Source: Dugong dugon
Lineage: Eukaryota; Chordata; Mammalia; Sirenia; Dugongidae
Direction of reading: 5' to 3'
Assembly (NCBI GenBank): GCA_030035585.1
Contig: CM057474.1
Location: forward strand, 6,246,001 to 6,310,000
DNA length: 64,000 nucleotides
The notes under the pieces were generated by a model. It made no database searches, was not told where the DNA came from, and saw only the letters and a program-made list of their open reading frames with translations. The position numbers were made by a program, and so were the translations under genes. Below are positions 11,086 to 20,640 of this stretch, piece by piece; position 1 is the first letter of the stretch; every line of letters begins with the position of its first letter.

Positions 11086-12830
11086 TTTGGTCATTAAGTA
11101 TTATTATTTTTGATACACTGTTGAATTCTGTTGGCTAGAATTTTGTTGAGAATTTTTGCATGTATATTAATGAGGGATATTTGTCTGTAATTTTCTTTCT
11201 TTGTGGTGTCTTTGCCTGGCTTTGGTATCAAAATTATGCTGGCTTCATAGAATGAATTTGGGACTATTCCTTCTTTTTCTATGCTATGAAATAGTTTAAG
11301 TAATATTGGTGTGAGCTCTTCTTTGAATGTTTTGTAGAATTTTCCAGAGAAGCCATCCAGGCCAGGGCTTTTTTTGTTGTTGTTGGAAGTTCTTTTTTTT
11401 TAATGAGTATGTTCAATTTTTCTATCTTGTTTGTGTGAGTTTAGGTAGGTAGTGTGTTTCTAGAAATTTGTGCATTTCCTCTAGGTTTTCAAATTTGTTA
11501 GAGTAAAATGTTTCATAGTATTCTGTTATGATCCTTTTTATTTCAGTTCGTTCTGTTATGAGTCACCCATCTCTTTCCTTATTTGGGTTATTTGAATCTT
11601 CTCCTGCTTTTCTTTTTCAATTTGGCCAGTAGTGTGTTGAACCAAGTCTTGTTGATTCTTTCTATTGTTTTTCTGTTCTCTGTTTCGTTTATTTATGCTC
11701 TAATCTTTATTATTTCCTTTCTTCTGGCGATTATGGGCTTCTTCCACTGCTCTATTTGTTGGAGTTGTAGACTTAATATTTTTATTTTGGCCCTTTCTTC
11801 TTTTTTGGTGTGTGTGCTTATTGCTATAAATTGACATCAGAGCACTTCTTTTGTTGTGTCCCAAACATTTTGGTATGTTGTATTTTCATTCTCTTTTGTT
11901 ATAGGAATTTTTTGATTTCATCTATTACCTGGTGGTTTTTAAGCAAGGTGTTGTTCAGTTTCCATGTATTTAATTTTTTTTTTACTTGTTCTTTCTGTTT
12001 TTGATTTCTACTTTTATGGCTTTGAGATCAGAGAAAATGTTTTGTGTTATTTCAGTGATTGGATTTTGTTACGCCTTACTTTGTGGCTTAAAATGTGGTC
12101 TATTTTTGAGAATGTTCCATATGTCTTGGTAAAGATTGTATACTTTGCTGCTGTTTGGTCGAGTGTTTTGTATATATCTATGAGGTTGAGTCTGTTGATT
12201 GTGGCATTTAGATCTTCCATATCTTTGTTGAGTTGCTTTCTGGTTGTTCTTTCACTGAAAGTGGTGTGTTGGAGTCTCCTACTATTATTGTGGAACTGCC
12301 TATTCGTCTTTTCAATTCTGTTAGAGTTTGTTTCATGTATTTTGGAGCCCTGTCATTGAGTGCATATATATTTATTATGATTAAATCCTTTTGGTGGATT
12401 GACCCTTTAATCATTACATAATGATTATCCTTTATGGTGCATTTTGCCTTAAAGTCTATTTTATCAGAAATTAGTATTGCCACTCCTGCTCTTTTTTTTT
12501 TTGGCTGGATATATTTTTTCTCTTCATTTGAATTTGTCATTTATTTATGTTTTTGTGTCTAAGATGTGTCTTTTGAAGACAGCATAGGGGTGGGTCTTGT
12601 TTTTTAGTTTTTGTTTTTTATCCATTCTGCCACTCTTTGTCTGTTTATTAGTGCATTTAAGCCATTTACGTTCAGTGTGATTATTGATAGGTGTAAGTTT
12701 ACTGCTGTCATTTTGTTGCGCTTTTTTTGTGTTGTGTTCTGCTTAATTTTCTCTGCGGAGTTCTTCTTGTTTGTGGATTTTGTTTTCATTTTGTTCATTG
12801 CTGATTTTGTGTTCATAGAGTCTTTTTTTT
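11086..12830 (-). pseudogene. L1 copy A ORF2 remnant (endonuclease and partial reverse transcriptase)
   Basis: The minus-strand frame at 12604-12816 gives the endonuclease start '[13 protein letters not shown]', with the catalytic Asn. The frame at 12208-12540 gives '[16 protein letters not shown]', 'IIINIYALNDRAPKYMKQ' and 'VGDSNTPLS'. In the last motif the catalytic Asp is kept, but the usual Phe has become Ser. Downstream, DNA at 11100-11400 aligns by eye with L1 copy B at 30055-30320, in the early reverse-transcriptase region. The YADD block and everything after it are missing. Frameshifts split the frame, so no product is expected. Confidence 0.8.
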
Positions 12831-13049
12831 TTTCTCTTTTTTCTTTTGATAAGTAGGTTTGTTAACTTTCTTTGTGGTTACTTTGAAATTTACCTTTATC
12901 TTCCTAAATTTAAAACACTACTTATTTCTTGATATCACCTTGACTTCCTCTCACTATGAAAGCTTTATATCTACATCATTTATTCCCTTTTTTTGTTTTG
13001 ACATTGTCTTCATTTACAGATTGATGTTTCTGGTTACCTGTTTTTAGTC

Positions 13050-14135
13050 TTTTAGCTTTGTTTTTATGTTTAAGAATTCTTTGTTTGGGTTGGTATCTGG
13101 CCGATGCTGTCCTGTGTCCTAACCTCATGTTGTTGTCTGATGTTGTTGGTTCTTTGTCTGAAGGACTCCCTTTAATATTTCTTATAAGGTTGTTCTGGTT
13201 TTTACAATTCCCTTAATTTCTGTTTATCTGGAGATGTCCTGATTTCACCATCATATTTGAAAGACAATTTTTCTGGATATGCAATTCTTGCTTGGCAATT
13301 TTTTTTCTTTCAACATTTTGTATATGTCGTCCATTGCCTTCTTGCCTGCATGGTTTCTGCCGAGTAACCAGAACTTAGTCTTATTGGTTTCCCTTTGTAG
13401 GTGACTTTTTGTTTTTCCTGAGATGCTCTCAGCATTCTTTCTTTGTCTTTCATTTTGGAAAGTTTGATTATGACATGTCTTGCGACTTTTTCTTGGGGTT
13501 CATTGAGCTTCTTGAATGGATATCTTTTATTCTTTCATGATACTGGGTACATTTTCTGCCAGTACCTCTTCTACAGTTCTCTCTGTATTTTTTTTTTTTT
13601 TTTTGCCTTTTCTGGAATTCTGATCACATGTACATTTTCCACTTGATAGTGTCCCACATAATTCTTGACTTTCTTCATTTGTCTTCATTCTTTTTTCTGA
13701 TTTTTCCTCAAAGAAACTGATGTCAAGGAATTTGTCCTCTATTTCACAGATTCTGTCTTCCATTGATTAAATTCTGCTCCTATGTCTTTCTATTGAGTTG
13801 TCTATTTCTGATATTTTATTGTTAATCTTTTGGATTTCTAGTTGCTGATTTTGTATGATTTCTAATTGTCTTTTTTAAATTTGTTTTGTTCTTGTATTGT
13901 TTTCTTGAATTCTTCTATTGCTTTGTCTGTGTTTTCCTTGATTTTGTCTGTGTTTTCCTTGGTTTTGTCTGTGTTTTCCTTGGTTTTGTCTGTGTTTTCC
14001 TTGATCTCTTGGAGAATCGTATATATTAATCTTTTGAATTCCTTATCAAGTAGTTCATTACCATTTCTTCCCCCAGAAGATCTTCTGTTTCTTTATTTTG
14101 GCTGCTTGTTGAAGCCAAATTGTCCTACTTATTTA
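13050..14135 (-). pseudogene. L1 copy A ORF1 remnant with expanded coiled coil
   Basis: ORF1 encodes the L1 nucleic-acid chaperone: an N-terminal trimeric coiled coil, then RRM and C-terminal domains. The minus-strand frame at 13527-13763 reads 'MEDRICEIEDKF', '...EKRMKTNEES', '...TVEEVLAENVPSIMKE', the familiar join of the coiled coil to the RRM. Upstream in the protein (13922-14005) a 21-bp unit occurs four times. It encodes Lys-Glu-Asn-Thr-Asp-Lys-(Thr/Ile), one heptad per unit. Copy B has no such expansion. Stops and shifts elsewhere make this a pseudogene. Edges are approximate. Confidence 0.7.
13922..14005 (-). repeat. 21-bp tandem repeat (x4) in L1 ORF1
   Basis: The plus-strand unit 'tttgtctgtgttttccttg' plus two bases recurs at 13922, 13943, 13964 and 13985. 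The period is exactly 21 bp, or one coiled-coil heptad. The units differ only by a g/a change in the spacer, so the expansion is recent relative to the element's general decay. Confidence 0.9.
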
Positions 14136-14139
14136 CGTG

Positions 14140-15840
14140 ATTTGATATTGTCTGTAGTCTCCAAGGCATTAAATTTATATTTATTTATTGTATGTTTGTT
14201 TGCTGAGTCCTGATTTTTTGTTTTGATAAATACAAATATAATGTTACTCTGGTCACTAGTCTAGCCTCACTGGAGCTCTCGCCACCTGTCTCTGGGCTGG
14301 GTTGTGAGCATGGGTCTCTGTTGGCTGGGCTTGTAAGGTGGCTGAGGACGTAGCTGGCATTGCTGGTGAGGTGATGTGTCTGTCTGTCTGGTCACCTGGG
14401 CATGAATGCAGTGAGCATTCTCACTGGTTGCTGGTTTGGATGTTGTGTGTGTGCACTGCTGGTTGCCAGGTGGTTTGGGGGAGGGTGCCTGGGTCATAGA
14501 TTACTGAGTGGGTAGTACAGAAACTCTCACTGATGTTCCCAGGTGAGCAGGGCTGTGTGTGGGTGGTTGGAGCACTCCTAAGCTTCTTGGCGAGGGGCAG
14601 GGGGCAAGGGACAGGGGATGCTGCCAGCCCACAGGTCCCTACTAGGAGGTCCTACCTCTGTGCACTGGGGGAGGGTGTGCCACTGGTCCTTGGGTACTGG
14701 TGCAGGTGGTTAGAGGGAGTAGGAATTGCTGCTGTGTCTGCAGGCCCCTGGCACAGATGGCTAGCCATTGGAACAGGCCCCTCCAGCTCATGGGCTCCTC
14801 ATATCAATGGCTGGGTGGAGCAGCAGATGCTGCAGGTCCTCGGGCCCCTGACGAAGCTGGCTAGGTGGAAGAGGGGGAGCCACCAGTCCCTGGGTCCCTG
14901 GCATCAGAGGCCAGGCAGAGAAAAGGACACCATTGGTCCATGTGCCCTAGCTTATGTGGCTGGACTTAGAAGCTGGTGTCACCAGTTCACCAGCCTCAGT
15001 GTGTGTGGTTGGGCAGAAGAGGGGGAACCATTAGAACACAGGCTCCTGGCATGGGTGAGTGGGCAGAAAAGGGAGTGTTGCCTGTTCATGGGCTCCTGCC
15101 ACAGGTGTCTGGGCGAAGTGGGCACCACTGGATCATAAGCCCCTGGTGCAATTGGGTGGGGAGAAGAGGATATGCTGCCAGTCCACAGGTCCCTGGCATG
15201 GGTGGTTAGGTGGAGAAGCAGGCACCACTGTTCCATGGGACGCCAGTGCCAGTGGCTGGGCAGAGAGGTGGGAGCCACTAGTCTGTAGGTCCCTGGCACA
15301 AGTAGCTGAGTGAAGGTGTGGGCATTGCTGATCTGTGGGCCCCTGGCTCAGGGGGTGGGCCAGTGATGCATGCCACTGGACTGCAATCATGTATGGGGGG
15401 ATGGATGAGGCGGATGGTTGTTACCCATGTCCCTGGGCCTCTGGCACAGGGGGTTGGGGGGAGTACAGTGGATAAGGTGAGTGCATTTAACTTTCACAGG
15501 GCAGGGAGTACTCCTGCCTGGCTCTGGACATGGGCAGTGTTGTTTCTGTTTGGCTGCACCAGGTGATGGGGGTTTCAGCTGGGAATGTTGCTTGCTTTGT
15601 CTCAATATGGCTGTGATGTGCAGGTTTGGCTGGCAGAGTGCTGGTGATCTGTAATTCTCCATGTCCACTGTTTTTGTACAGTTTCTTCTTCCACTTGGTA
15701 CTCGTTCTGATTCTTCAGCCTTGCCTTTGATACTCTGAGTTCCAAAGTTGTCATCTATATCTGATTCACTTGTTTTCTTGGGTTGTTGTTGTAAGAGGGA
15801 CATTATGAGGCATCTGACTATGGCACTATCTTGGACCATC
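14140..15840 (-). promoter_or_regulatory. L1 copy A 5' UTR with monomer array
   Basis: This GC-rich region upstream of ORF1 is where L1 carries its internal promoter. The outer edge (about 15840) is set by resemblance to the 5' end of copy B: both have a 'gtaagagggac' motif followed by text close to 'ctgactatggcactatcttg'. Inside lies an array of roughly 50-bp units (14690-15440). All plus-strand long frames here (such as 14533-15138) are translations of the array, not genes. Confidence 0.65.
14690..15440. repeat. Degenerate ~50-bp tandem array in L1 5' UTR
   Basis: The plus-strand unit looks like 'ccctggcacaggtggctggg' followed by 'cagaagagggggagccacca' and 'gtccatgggt'. The 'ccctgg'-type start recurs at about 15044, 15094, 15141, 15191, 15242, 15291 and 15341, with spacings of 50, 47, 51, 49 and 50 bp. 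Similar units go back to about 14690, giving some 13-14 copies. The units are diverged from each other. Confidence 0.85.
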
Positions 15841-16786
15841 TCTCAATAATTACTTTCTTGATTGAGAAATATAATTTCAGGTAACATGAAGATAAGTGAA
15901 GGAGAATATTAGCAGAAATTGTGGAGAAATATGCAGGAATTTTGAACATAACGGTGAAAAAAAGGAAAAAGGCAAGAAAGAAGTTGTGAAAAATCTGAAA
16001 TTTCATGTAAGCATTCTCAAGAAATTAAAAAACAAAATAAGATTGCTTTCAAATTGTTTAGTGTCAAAATGATTGTTTAAACAAATCTAACACTAACCCT
16101 AAACCTAGCTCCCAAACAAAATAGTAAGGAATCTTTTATATTCACATTTGTCAAACAAATCTTCAGGTCAGATCAGATGGCTTTGTATCTCTCATTAAAC
16201 TAAGTTTTTTGTGGTGTATGTGTCTGTGTTTGTGTGTGTGTATTAAAATAACCTAGAACATTTCTTCCCTTTTTCAGGAGTAACCCTTGATCCTGCTCTG
16301 TTTCATCTTGAAAGGCCTTTCTCTTTTTTATTAGTTTTACTTGATTACACCATGAGAGAAAAAAAAAAATTGTACAAATAAACAGATAGTAAAATAAAAT
16401 AATGAACAAGTATTGCTAAATCAAAAGTAATTAACTACTTGACCCTGTGGGAAATAGGCTACATTTTTTTGCTTTGTTGAGAGGAAAACATAAATTACTC
16501 ACTAAAGAATTAAAAATTATTTCATAGTTATGAAACAATTATATAAATTAGAAGCCTCTAATTTATTTTGCTCTAATTACCTCTGGATAGTTGAGGTTGG
16601 AGAACTGCTGAAAATTTATCTCTATCAACTAGGAGAGATTTTATGTGAGTCAGACTATAACATACAAAGTTTAATAAATAAGTGAAAAAAATCTTTACTT
16701 TTTCTTTTAAATTAAAAATGCAGGTGAAGGGAAAGTGTAAGAACTCTGCTTGGGACACACAAAGAATTATTTTCCTCCAATATTTA
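15841..16786. other. Unassigned AT-rich stretch
   Basis: No coding frame or repeat family is recognised. It contains a GT-rich stretch at 16213-16242 and an A-rich run near 16360. Confidence 0.35.
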
Positions 16787-17513
16787 AAAAAAATTGTTTA
16801 TTGTGCATTAGGTGAAAGTTTACAGAGCAAATTAGTTTCCTGTTTGATAGTTTGTACATAAAGTGTTCCACGACATTGGTTTCATTCCCCTCAATGTGTC
16901 AGCATTCACTTCATTTCCTTCCTAGCTTCCCTGTTTCCTTTCATCTGGATTTCCTACCCCTTCTTGTCTTCTCATCTTTGCTTTTGGGAAAATGTTGTCC
17001 TTTTGATCTTGTATAATTGATGGCTCTAGAAGCACATTCCTCTCAGGTGTTATAGTTTACTTTATGGGCCTATCTATGGTTTGGCTGAAATTTGATCTCT
17101 GGGTATGGCTTCAGTTCCAGTATAGAAGTGTGTCTTAGGGCCATAGTCTTGGAGGTTCTCCCAGTCTCTGTCACACCAGTAAATCTGGTCTTTTTTGTGA
17201 ATTTGATTTTTGTGCTACAAGTTTTCTCCCACTGTGTCTGAAATCTTCTATTGCGATCCCAGTCAGAGCAGTAGTTAATGGTAGCCTGACACCATCTAGT
17301 TCTTCTGGTCTCAGGGTCATGTAGGCTGTGGTTCATGTGGTTCATTAGTCCTTTGGACTAATTGCTCTCATGAGTCTTTACTTTTTTTCACTCTCCTCTG
17401 CTCTCAATGATAAGAGACCAATAGTTGTATCTTAGATAACTGCTTGCAAGCTTTTAAGACCCCAGACACTATTCACCAAACTAGGATGCAGAACTTTGTC
17501 TTTATGTCAAGAG
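16787..17513 (-). mobile_element. LINE (L1-type) 3' end, minus strand
   Basis: It starts with a T-rich run (complement of a poly(A) tail), then 'ttgtgcattaggtgaaagtt', 'ccagtaaatctggtctttttt', 'ccatctagttcttctggtct' and 'cttttaagaccccagacact'. The same series occurs at 32193-33185 inside L1 copy B, where a target duplication proves it is a mobile 3' end. Assignment to an elephant L1 3' UTR is inference. Minus-strand frames here show no domain. Confidence 0.6.
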
Positions 17514-17562
17514 CCAAGCAGGAGTGCTGCCTGCCCTGTGAAAGTTAAATGCACTCACTCAG
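17514..17562 (+). mobile_element. Inverted fragment of L1 5' UTR
   Basis: The 50 bp 'caggagtgctgcctgccctg' with 'tgaaagttaaatgcactcac' is the reverse complement of L1 copy A at about 15477-15530. It lies directly against the minus-strand LINE 3' end but in the opposite orientation, the arrangement expected from a twin-priming inversion. Confidence 0.5.
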
Positions 17563-18362
17563 TGTGGACAGAATTTCAAACAGTGGACTTGGTTGTTCAC
17601 TTTACTTGGAAGGAGAAATGGCCAGATGTGTGATTGTATACTGATTCATGGGCCAATGGTTTGACTGGATGGTCAGGGACTTGTAAGGAACATGATGGGA
17701 AAATTGGTGACAAGGAGCTATGGGGTAGAGGTATATGGGTAGACCTCTCTGAATGGGCCAAAGAAGGGAAGATATTTGTGTCTCATTTGAATGCTCACCA
17801 AAGGGTGACCTTGACAGAGGAGAACTGTAACAGTCAAGTGGATAGGATGATGCATTCTATGGAAACCAGTCATCCTTTTTCTCCAGCCATGCCCTGTTAT
17901 TAAAGTCAATGGAAAATTACAGCAACCCAATTCCAACATGACTACTAATAGCCCAGACACTTCAGGAATGAAGGTTTAAATCACCCCACCAGGCAAAGTA
18001 CAAAAACCAGCTGAGGTGCTCGCTGAGGGCGAAGGGAATACAGAATGGGCAGCAGGAGAAGGTAATTCTAAATACCAGTTACGAGCACGTGACCTGTTGC
18101 AGAAATGAGGACTGTAATTGTTACGAGTATTTCTTTCTTGTTTTATTATACGTGAATGTGTATCAAATATTTTTGTTTTCTTCCCTACTTTATCCCATCA
18201 CTTAAAAAATATAAGATGTAAATGGGGCTAGTGTGTTTTTTTGTTGTATGCATGCTAGTTGTACCATGTTATGTGCAAGCATGACATTATAATTGTCTTT
18301 ATTTAAAGATTACCTATGGATTGAGCAGTTGTGTACAGGTACCAAATTCACAAGGGGTGGAC
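17563..18362 (+). mobile_element. ERVL-type endogenous retrovirus, 3' internal part
   Basis: This runs up to a purine-rich tract ('ttcacaaggggtggac') that directly precedes an LTR starting 'tgtgatggttaatgttatgt'. It includes a pol fragment (17634-17903). The 5' LTR, gag and most of pol are absent. From 17904 to 18362 I see only non-coding 3' sequence and no envelope gene, as usual for the ERVL class. Confidence 0.7.
17634..17903 (+). pseudogene. ERVL pol remnant, RNase H domain
   Basis: A 90-codon open fragment beginning at a TTG codon (no ATG). It resembles the RNase H domain that follows reverse transcriptase in ERVL pol. Visible marks are an Asp-containing start, a Trp-rich 'GWSGTCKEHD' segment, a central 'FVSHLNAHQ' block and a late 'NSQVDRM' with the Asp expected of RNase H. 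The family's role is removal of RNA from the RNA:DNA hybrid during reverse transcription. No protease, complete reverse transcriptase or integrase is joined to it, so this is a relic. The minus-strand open frame over 17718-17960 is its shadow. Confidence 0.7.
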
Positions 18363-18969
18363 TGTGATGGTTAATGTTATGTGTCAACTTAGCTAGCTCA
18401 TGATTCTCAGTATTATGTAATTATCCTCCATTTTGTGATCTGATGTAATTAACCTTCATGATGTGATCTGTTGTGATCAGCCAATCAGTTGCAAGGGGAG
18501 TTTCCTTGTGGGTGTGGACTGCACCCAATATATATATGGACTTTCTGGCAAAGCTTGCTTGCTTGCTCTGGATCCTGTTTCTGGCTTGTCATCACCTCAT
18601 CTCTGGTTTTTGGGACTTGCGCCAGTAGCTTGTCCTCTGACCTGCTGAATTTGGAATTTGTCAGCTCTGTAGCCCTGTGAGCCAGCAGTCTGTTGTCTGA
18701 CCTGTTGACTTTGGGATTCTCTGCTATGAGCAGCAGCCTGCTGTTTGACTTGCCAATTCTGGGTTTGTCTCCCCCTGGAACCATGTGAATCAGGAGAAGC
18801 CTCCAGCTGATGCATGACACACAGACTTTGGGACTAGCCAGCCTCCACATCTGCATGAGCCATTTCCTTGAGATAAATCTCTCTCTCTCTCTCTTTCTTT
18901 CTCTCTACCTATCTATATATACATGCTTCACTAATTTTGCTTCTCTAAAGAACCCAGCTGTCTTAGTCA
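18363..18969 (+). mobile_element. ERVL-class 3' LTR
   Basis: It starts 'tgtgatggttaatgttatgt' and 'gtcaacttagctagctcatg', the start seen in ERVL LTRs of the MLT2 kind. It has a TATA-like run ('caatatatatatgg', about 18528-18541) and ends near 'tctaaagaacccagctg' and 'tcttagtca'. A CT-rich simple repeat (18878-18905) interrupts the 3' part. Open frames within it on both strands (18463-18856) show no domain. The right boundary is approximate. Confidence 0.7.
18878..18925. repeat. (TC)n / (TA)-rich simple repeat
   Basis: A run of CT dinucleotides grades into 'tatctatatatac'. It lies inside the ERVL LTR. Confidence 0.85.
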
Positions 18970-19121
18970 AGTAAAGTAATGCCAAATAATATATTTTGGA
19001 AGAAGGAAAATTATTCTAACAACCATATTGAAATGCAAAAAGAAATGCAGCATAGATTATTAAAATATAAAGCTAAATCTAAATAAATATTTTTGGTATA
19101 ATATAAGATCAATATTAATTA

Positions 19122-20175
19122 ATACAAAGGCATTCAACTGTGTAGATCATAACAAATTATGGATAACATTTGGAAGAATAGGAATTCCAGAGCACTTAAT
19201 TGTGCTCATGTGGAATCTGTACACAGGCCAAGAGGCAGTTGTTTGAAAAGAACAAGGGGATACTGCATGGTTTAAAATTAGGAAAGTTGTGTGTCAGGGT
19301 TGTATCCTTTCACCATACTTATTCAATCTGTTTGCTGAGCAAATAATCCAAGAAGCTGGACTATATGAAGAGGAATGAGGCATCAGGATTGGAGGAAGAC
19401 TCATTAACAGTCTGTGATATGCAGATGACACAACATTGCTTGCTGAAAGTGAAGAGGACTTGAAGCACTTACTGATGAAGATCAAAAACCACAAACTTCA
19501 GTGTGGATTACACCTCAACATAAAGAAAACAATAATCCTCACAGCTGGATCAATAAGCAACATCATGATAAATGGAGAAAATATTGAAGTTGTCAATGAT
19601 TTCATTTTACCTAGATCCACAATCAATGCCCGTGGAAGCAGCAGTCAAGAAATCAAAAGGATGTATTGCATTGCACAGATTTGCTGAAAAATACCTCTTT
19701 AAAGTGTTAAAAAGTGAAGGTGTCACTGTGCCTGACCCAAGTCGTGATATTTTCAATTACTTCATATGCATTTGTAAGTTGGACTATGAATAAGAAAGAC
19801 TGAAGAAGAATTGGTGCCTTTGAATTATGGTGTTGGTGAAAAACATTGAATATACCATGGACTTCAGAAGAACGAACAAGTCTCTCTTGGAAGAAGTACA
19901 GCCAGAGCGCTCCTTGGAAGCAAGGGTGGCGAAACTTCATCTCACGCGCTTTGGACACGTTACCAAGAGGGACCAGTCCCTGGAGAAGGACATTATGTTT
20001 GGTAAGGTAGAAGGTCAGCATAAAAGAGGAAGACCCTCAATGAGATGGATTGACATGGTGGCTGTAACAATGGGCTCAAACACAGTAATGATTGTGAAGA
20101 TGGTGCAGGACTGGGTAGTGTTTTGTTCTGTTGTACATAAGGTTTCTATCAGTAAGAAACGACTCAACAGCACCT
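19122..20175 (+). pseudogene. RTE reverse transcriptase remnant with YADD
   Basis: Reading plus strand across several frames: 'TKAFNCVDHNKLW' (motif A region), 'VCQGCILSPYLFNLFAEQII' (motif B region), then 'YADDTTLLAESEEDLKHLL', the catalytic motif C, at about 19417-19475. Next come 'LHLNIKKTIIL' and 'SISNIMINGENIEVVNDFI', and a C-terminal frame at 19827-20177 with 'HLTRFGHVTKRDQSLEKDIM' and 'GRPSMRWIDMVA'. Stop codons and shifts (for example just before YADD) prevent a full product. The minus-strand open frame at 19707-20021 is a shadow. Confidence 0.8.
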
Positions 20176-20187
20176 AACAACAACAAC
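19122..20187 (+). mobile_element. RTE-clade LINE, copy 2, plus strand
   Basis: A 5'-truncated RTE element of 1.07 kb, from within the reverse transcriptase to the 3' tail ('gactcaacagcacctaacaa' then 'caacaacatt'). Flanking attaatta at 19114-19121 and 20188-20195 is a likely 8-bp target duplication. It is homologous to copy 1 at 6846-7800 but keeps the catalytic block that copy 1 lacks. Confidence 0.8.
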
Positions 20188-20195
20188 ATTAATTA

Positions 20196-20640
20196 TAATA
20201 TAGTAACTGGTGACTTGGGAGGTTAAATGGGTAGAATTAAAATAAAAGACCATAAAAAAACAGATGAATTTAGAGGAGTTTTCAGAGTTAAATGGTTCAA
20301 AGTTATTGTTTGCAAGGACAATTAAGATGTAACTTTAGACTCGAAGCACATACATTATACATTTTTTACAGTAATAACATAAGAAGAGAATAAGTAAGTA
20401 AACTTCCAAGCCAATAGAGGGGAAAAGTGAATATTAAAAGACAATTGAAAATTTTCAAAATATCAGTTAATTAAAATATAGAAAACAGCATTTTAAAGAT
20501 GCATAGGAAATAGTGGGACAAATGAAAAATATAAATAAATTCCAGAATTTGGAATACAGTTCAAATATATTATTCAGTATAGTAAATTAAACAGCACATA
20601 AAAATATGTTTTGAATACATTGGAAGATAAGTAAAACAAG
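20196..20640. other. Unassigned AT-rich stretch
   Basis: No repeat or coding content is recognised between RTE copy 2 and the old L1M block. Confidence 0.3.

Larger units (their letters stand above)
11086..15840 (-). mobile_element. L1 LINE copy A, long, minus strand, 3'-truncated
   Basis: Read on the minus strand the order is a 5' UTR (15840 to about 14140), ORF1 (about 14130 to 13050), ORF2 endonuclease (from about 12816) and the first part of the ORF2 reverse transcriptase (to 11086). The rest of ORF2 and the 3' UTR are absent: the element stops at the LTR that ends at 11085. That is the opposite of the 5' truncation usual for L1, so a later deletion or rearrangement is likely. The frames contain stops and shifts. 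Two features are specific to this copy relative to copy B: a tandem array in the 5' UTR and a 21-bp repeat in ORF1. Confidence 0.85.

Noticed and set aside
13922-14005. CRISPR-like array
   Set aside because: The 21-bp repeats are contiguous with no spacers, and the DNA is mammalian.
13866-14213. 115-codon plus-strand frame with repeated Val-Leu-Ser-Val-Phe-Ser-Leu
   Set aside because: It is the antisense of the 21-bp repeat in L1 ORF1. The biological reading is the minus strand.
14533-15138. 201-codon plus-strand open frame
   Set aside because: It is a translation of the GC-rich tandem units in the L1 copy A 5' UTR, antisense to the element. Several frames on both strands are open here for the same compositional reason.
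18485-18856. 123-codon minus-strand open frame
   Set aside because: It lies wholly inside the ERVL LTR in antisense and has no domain.
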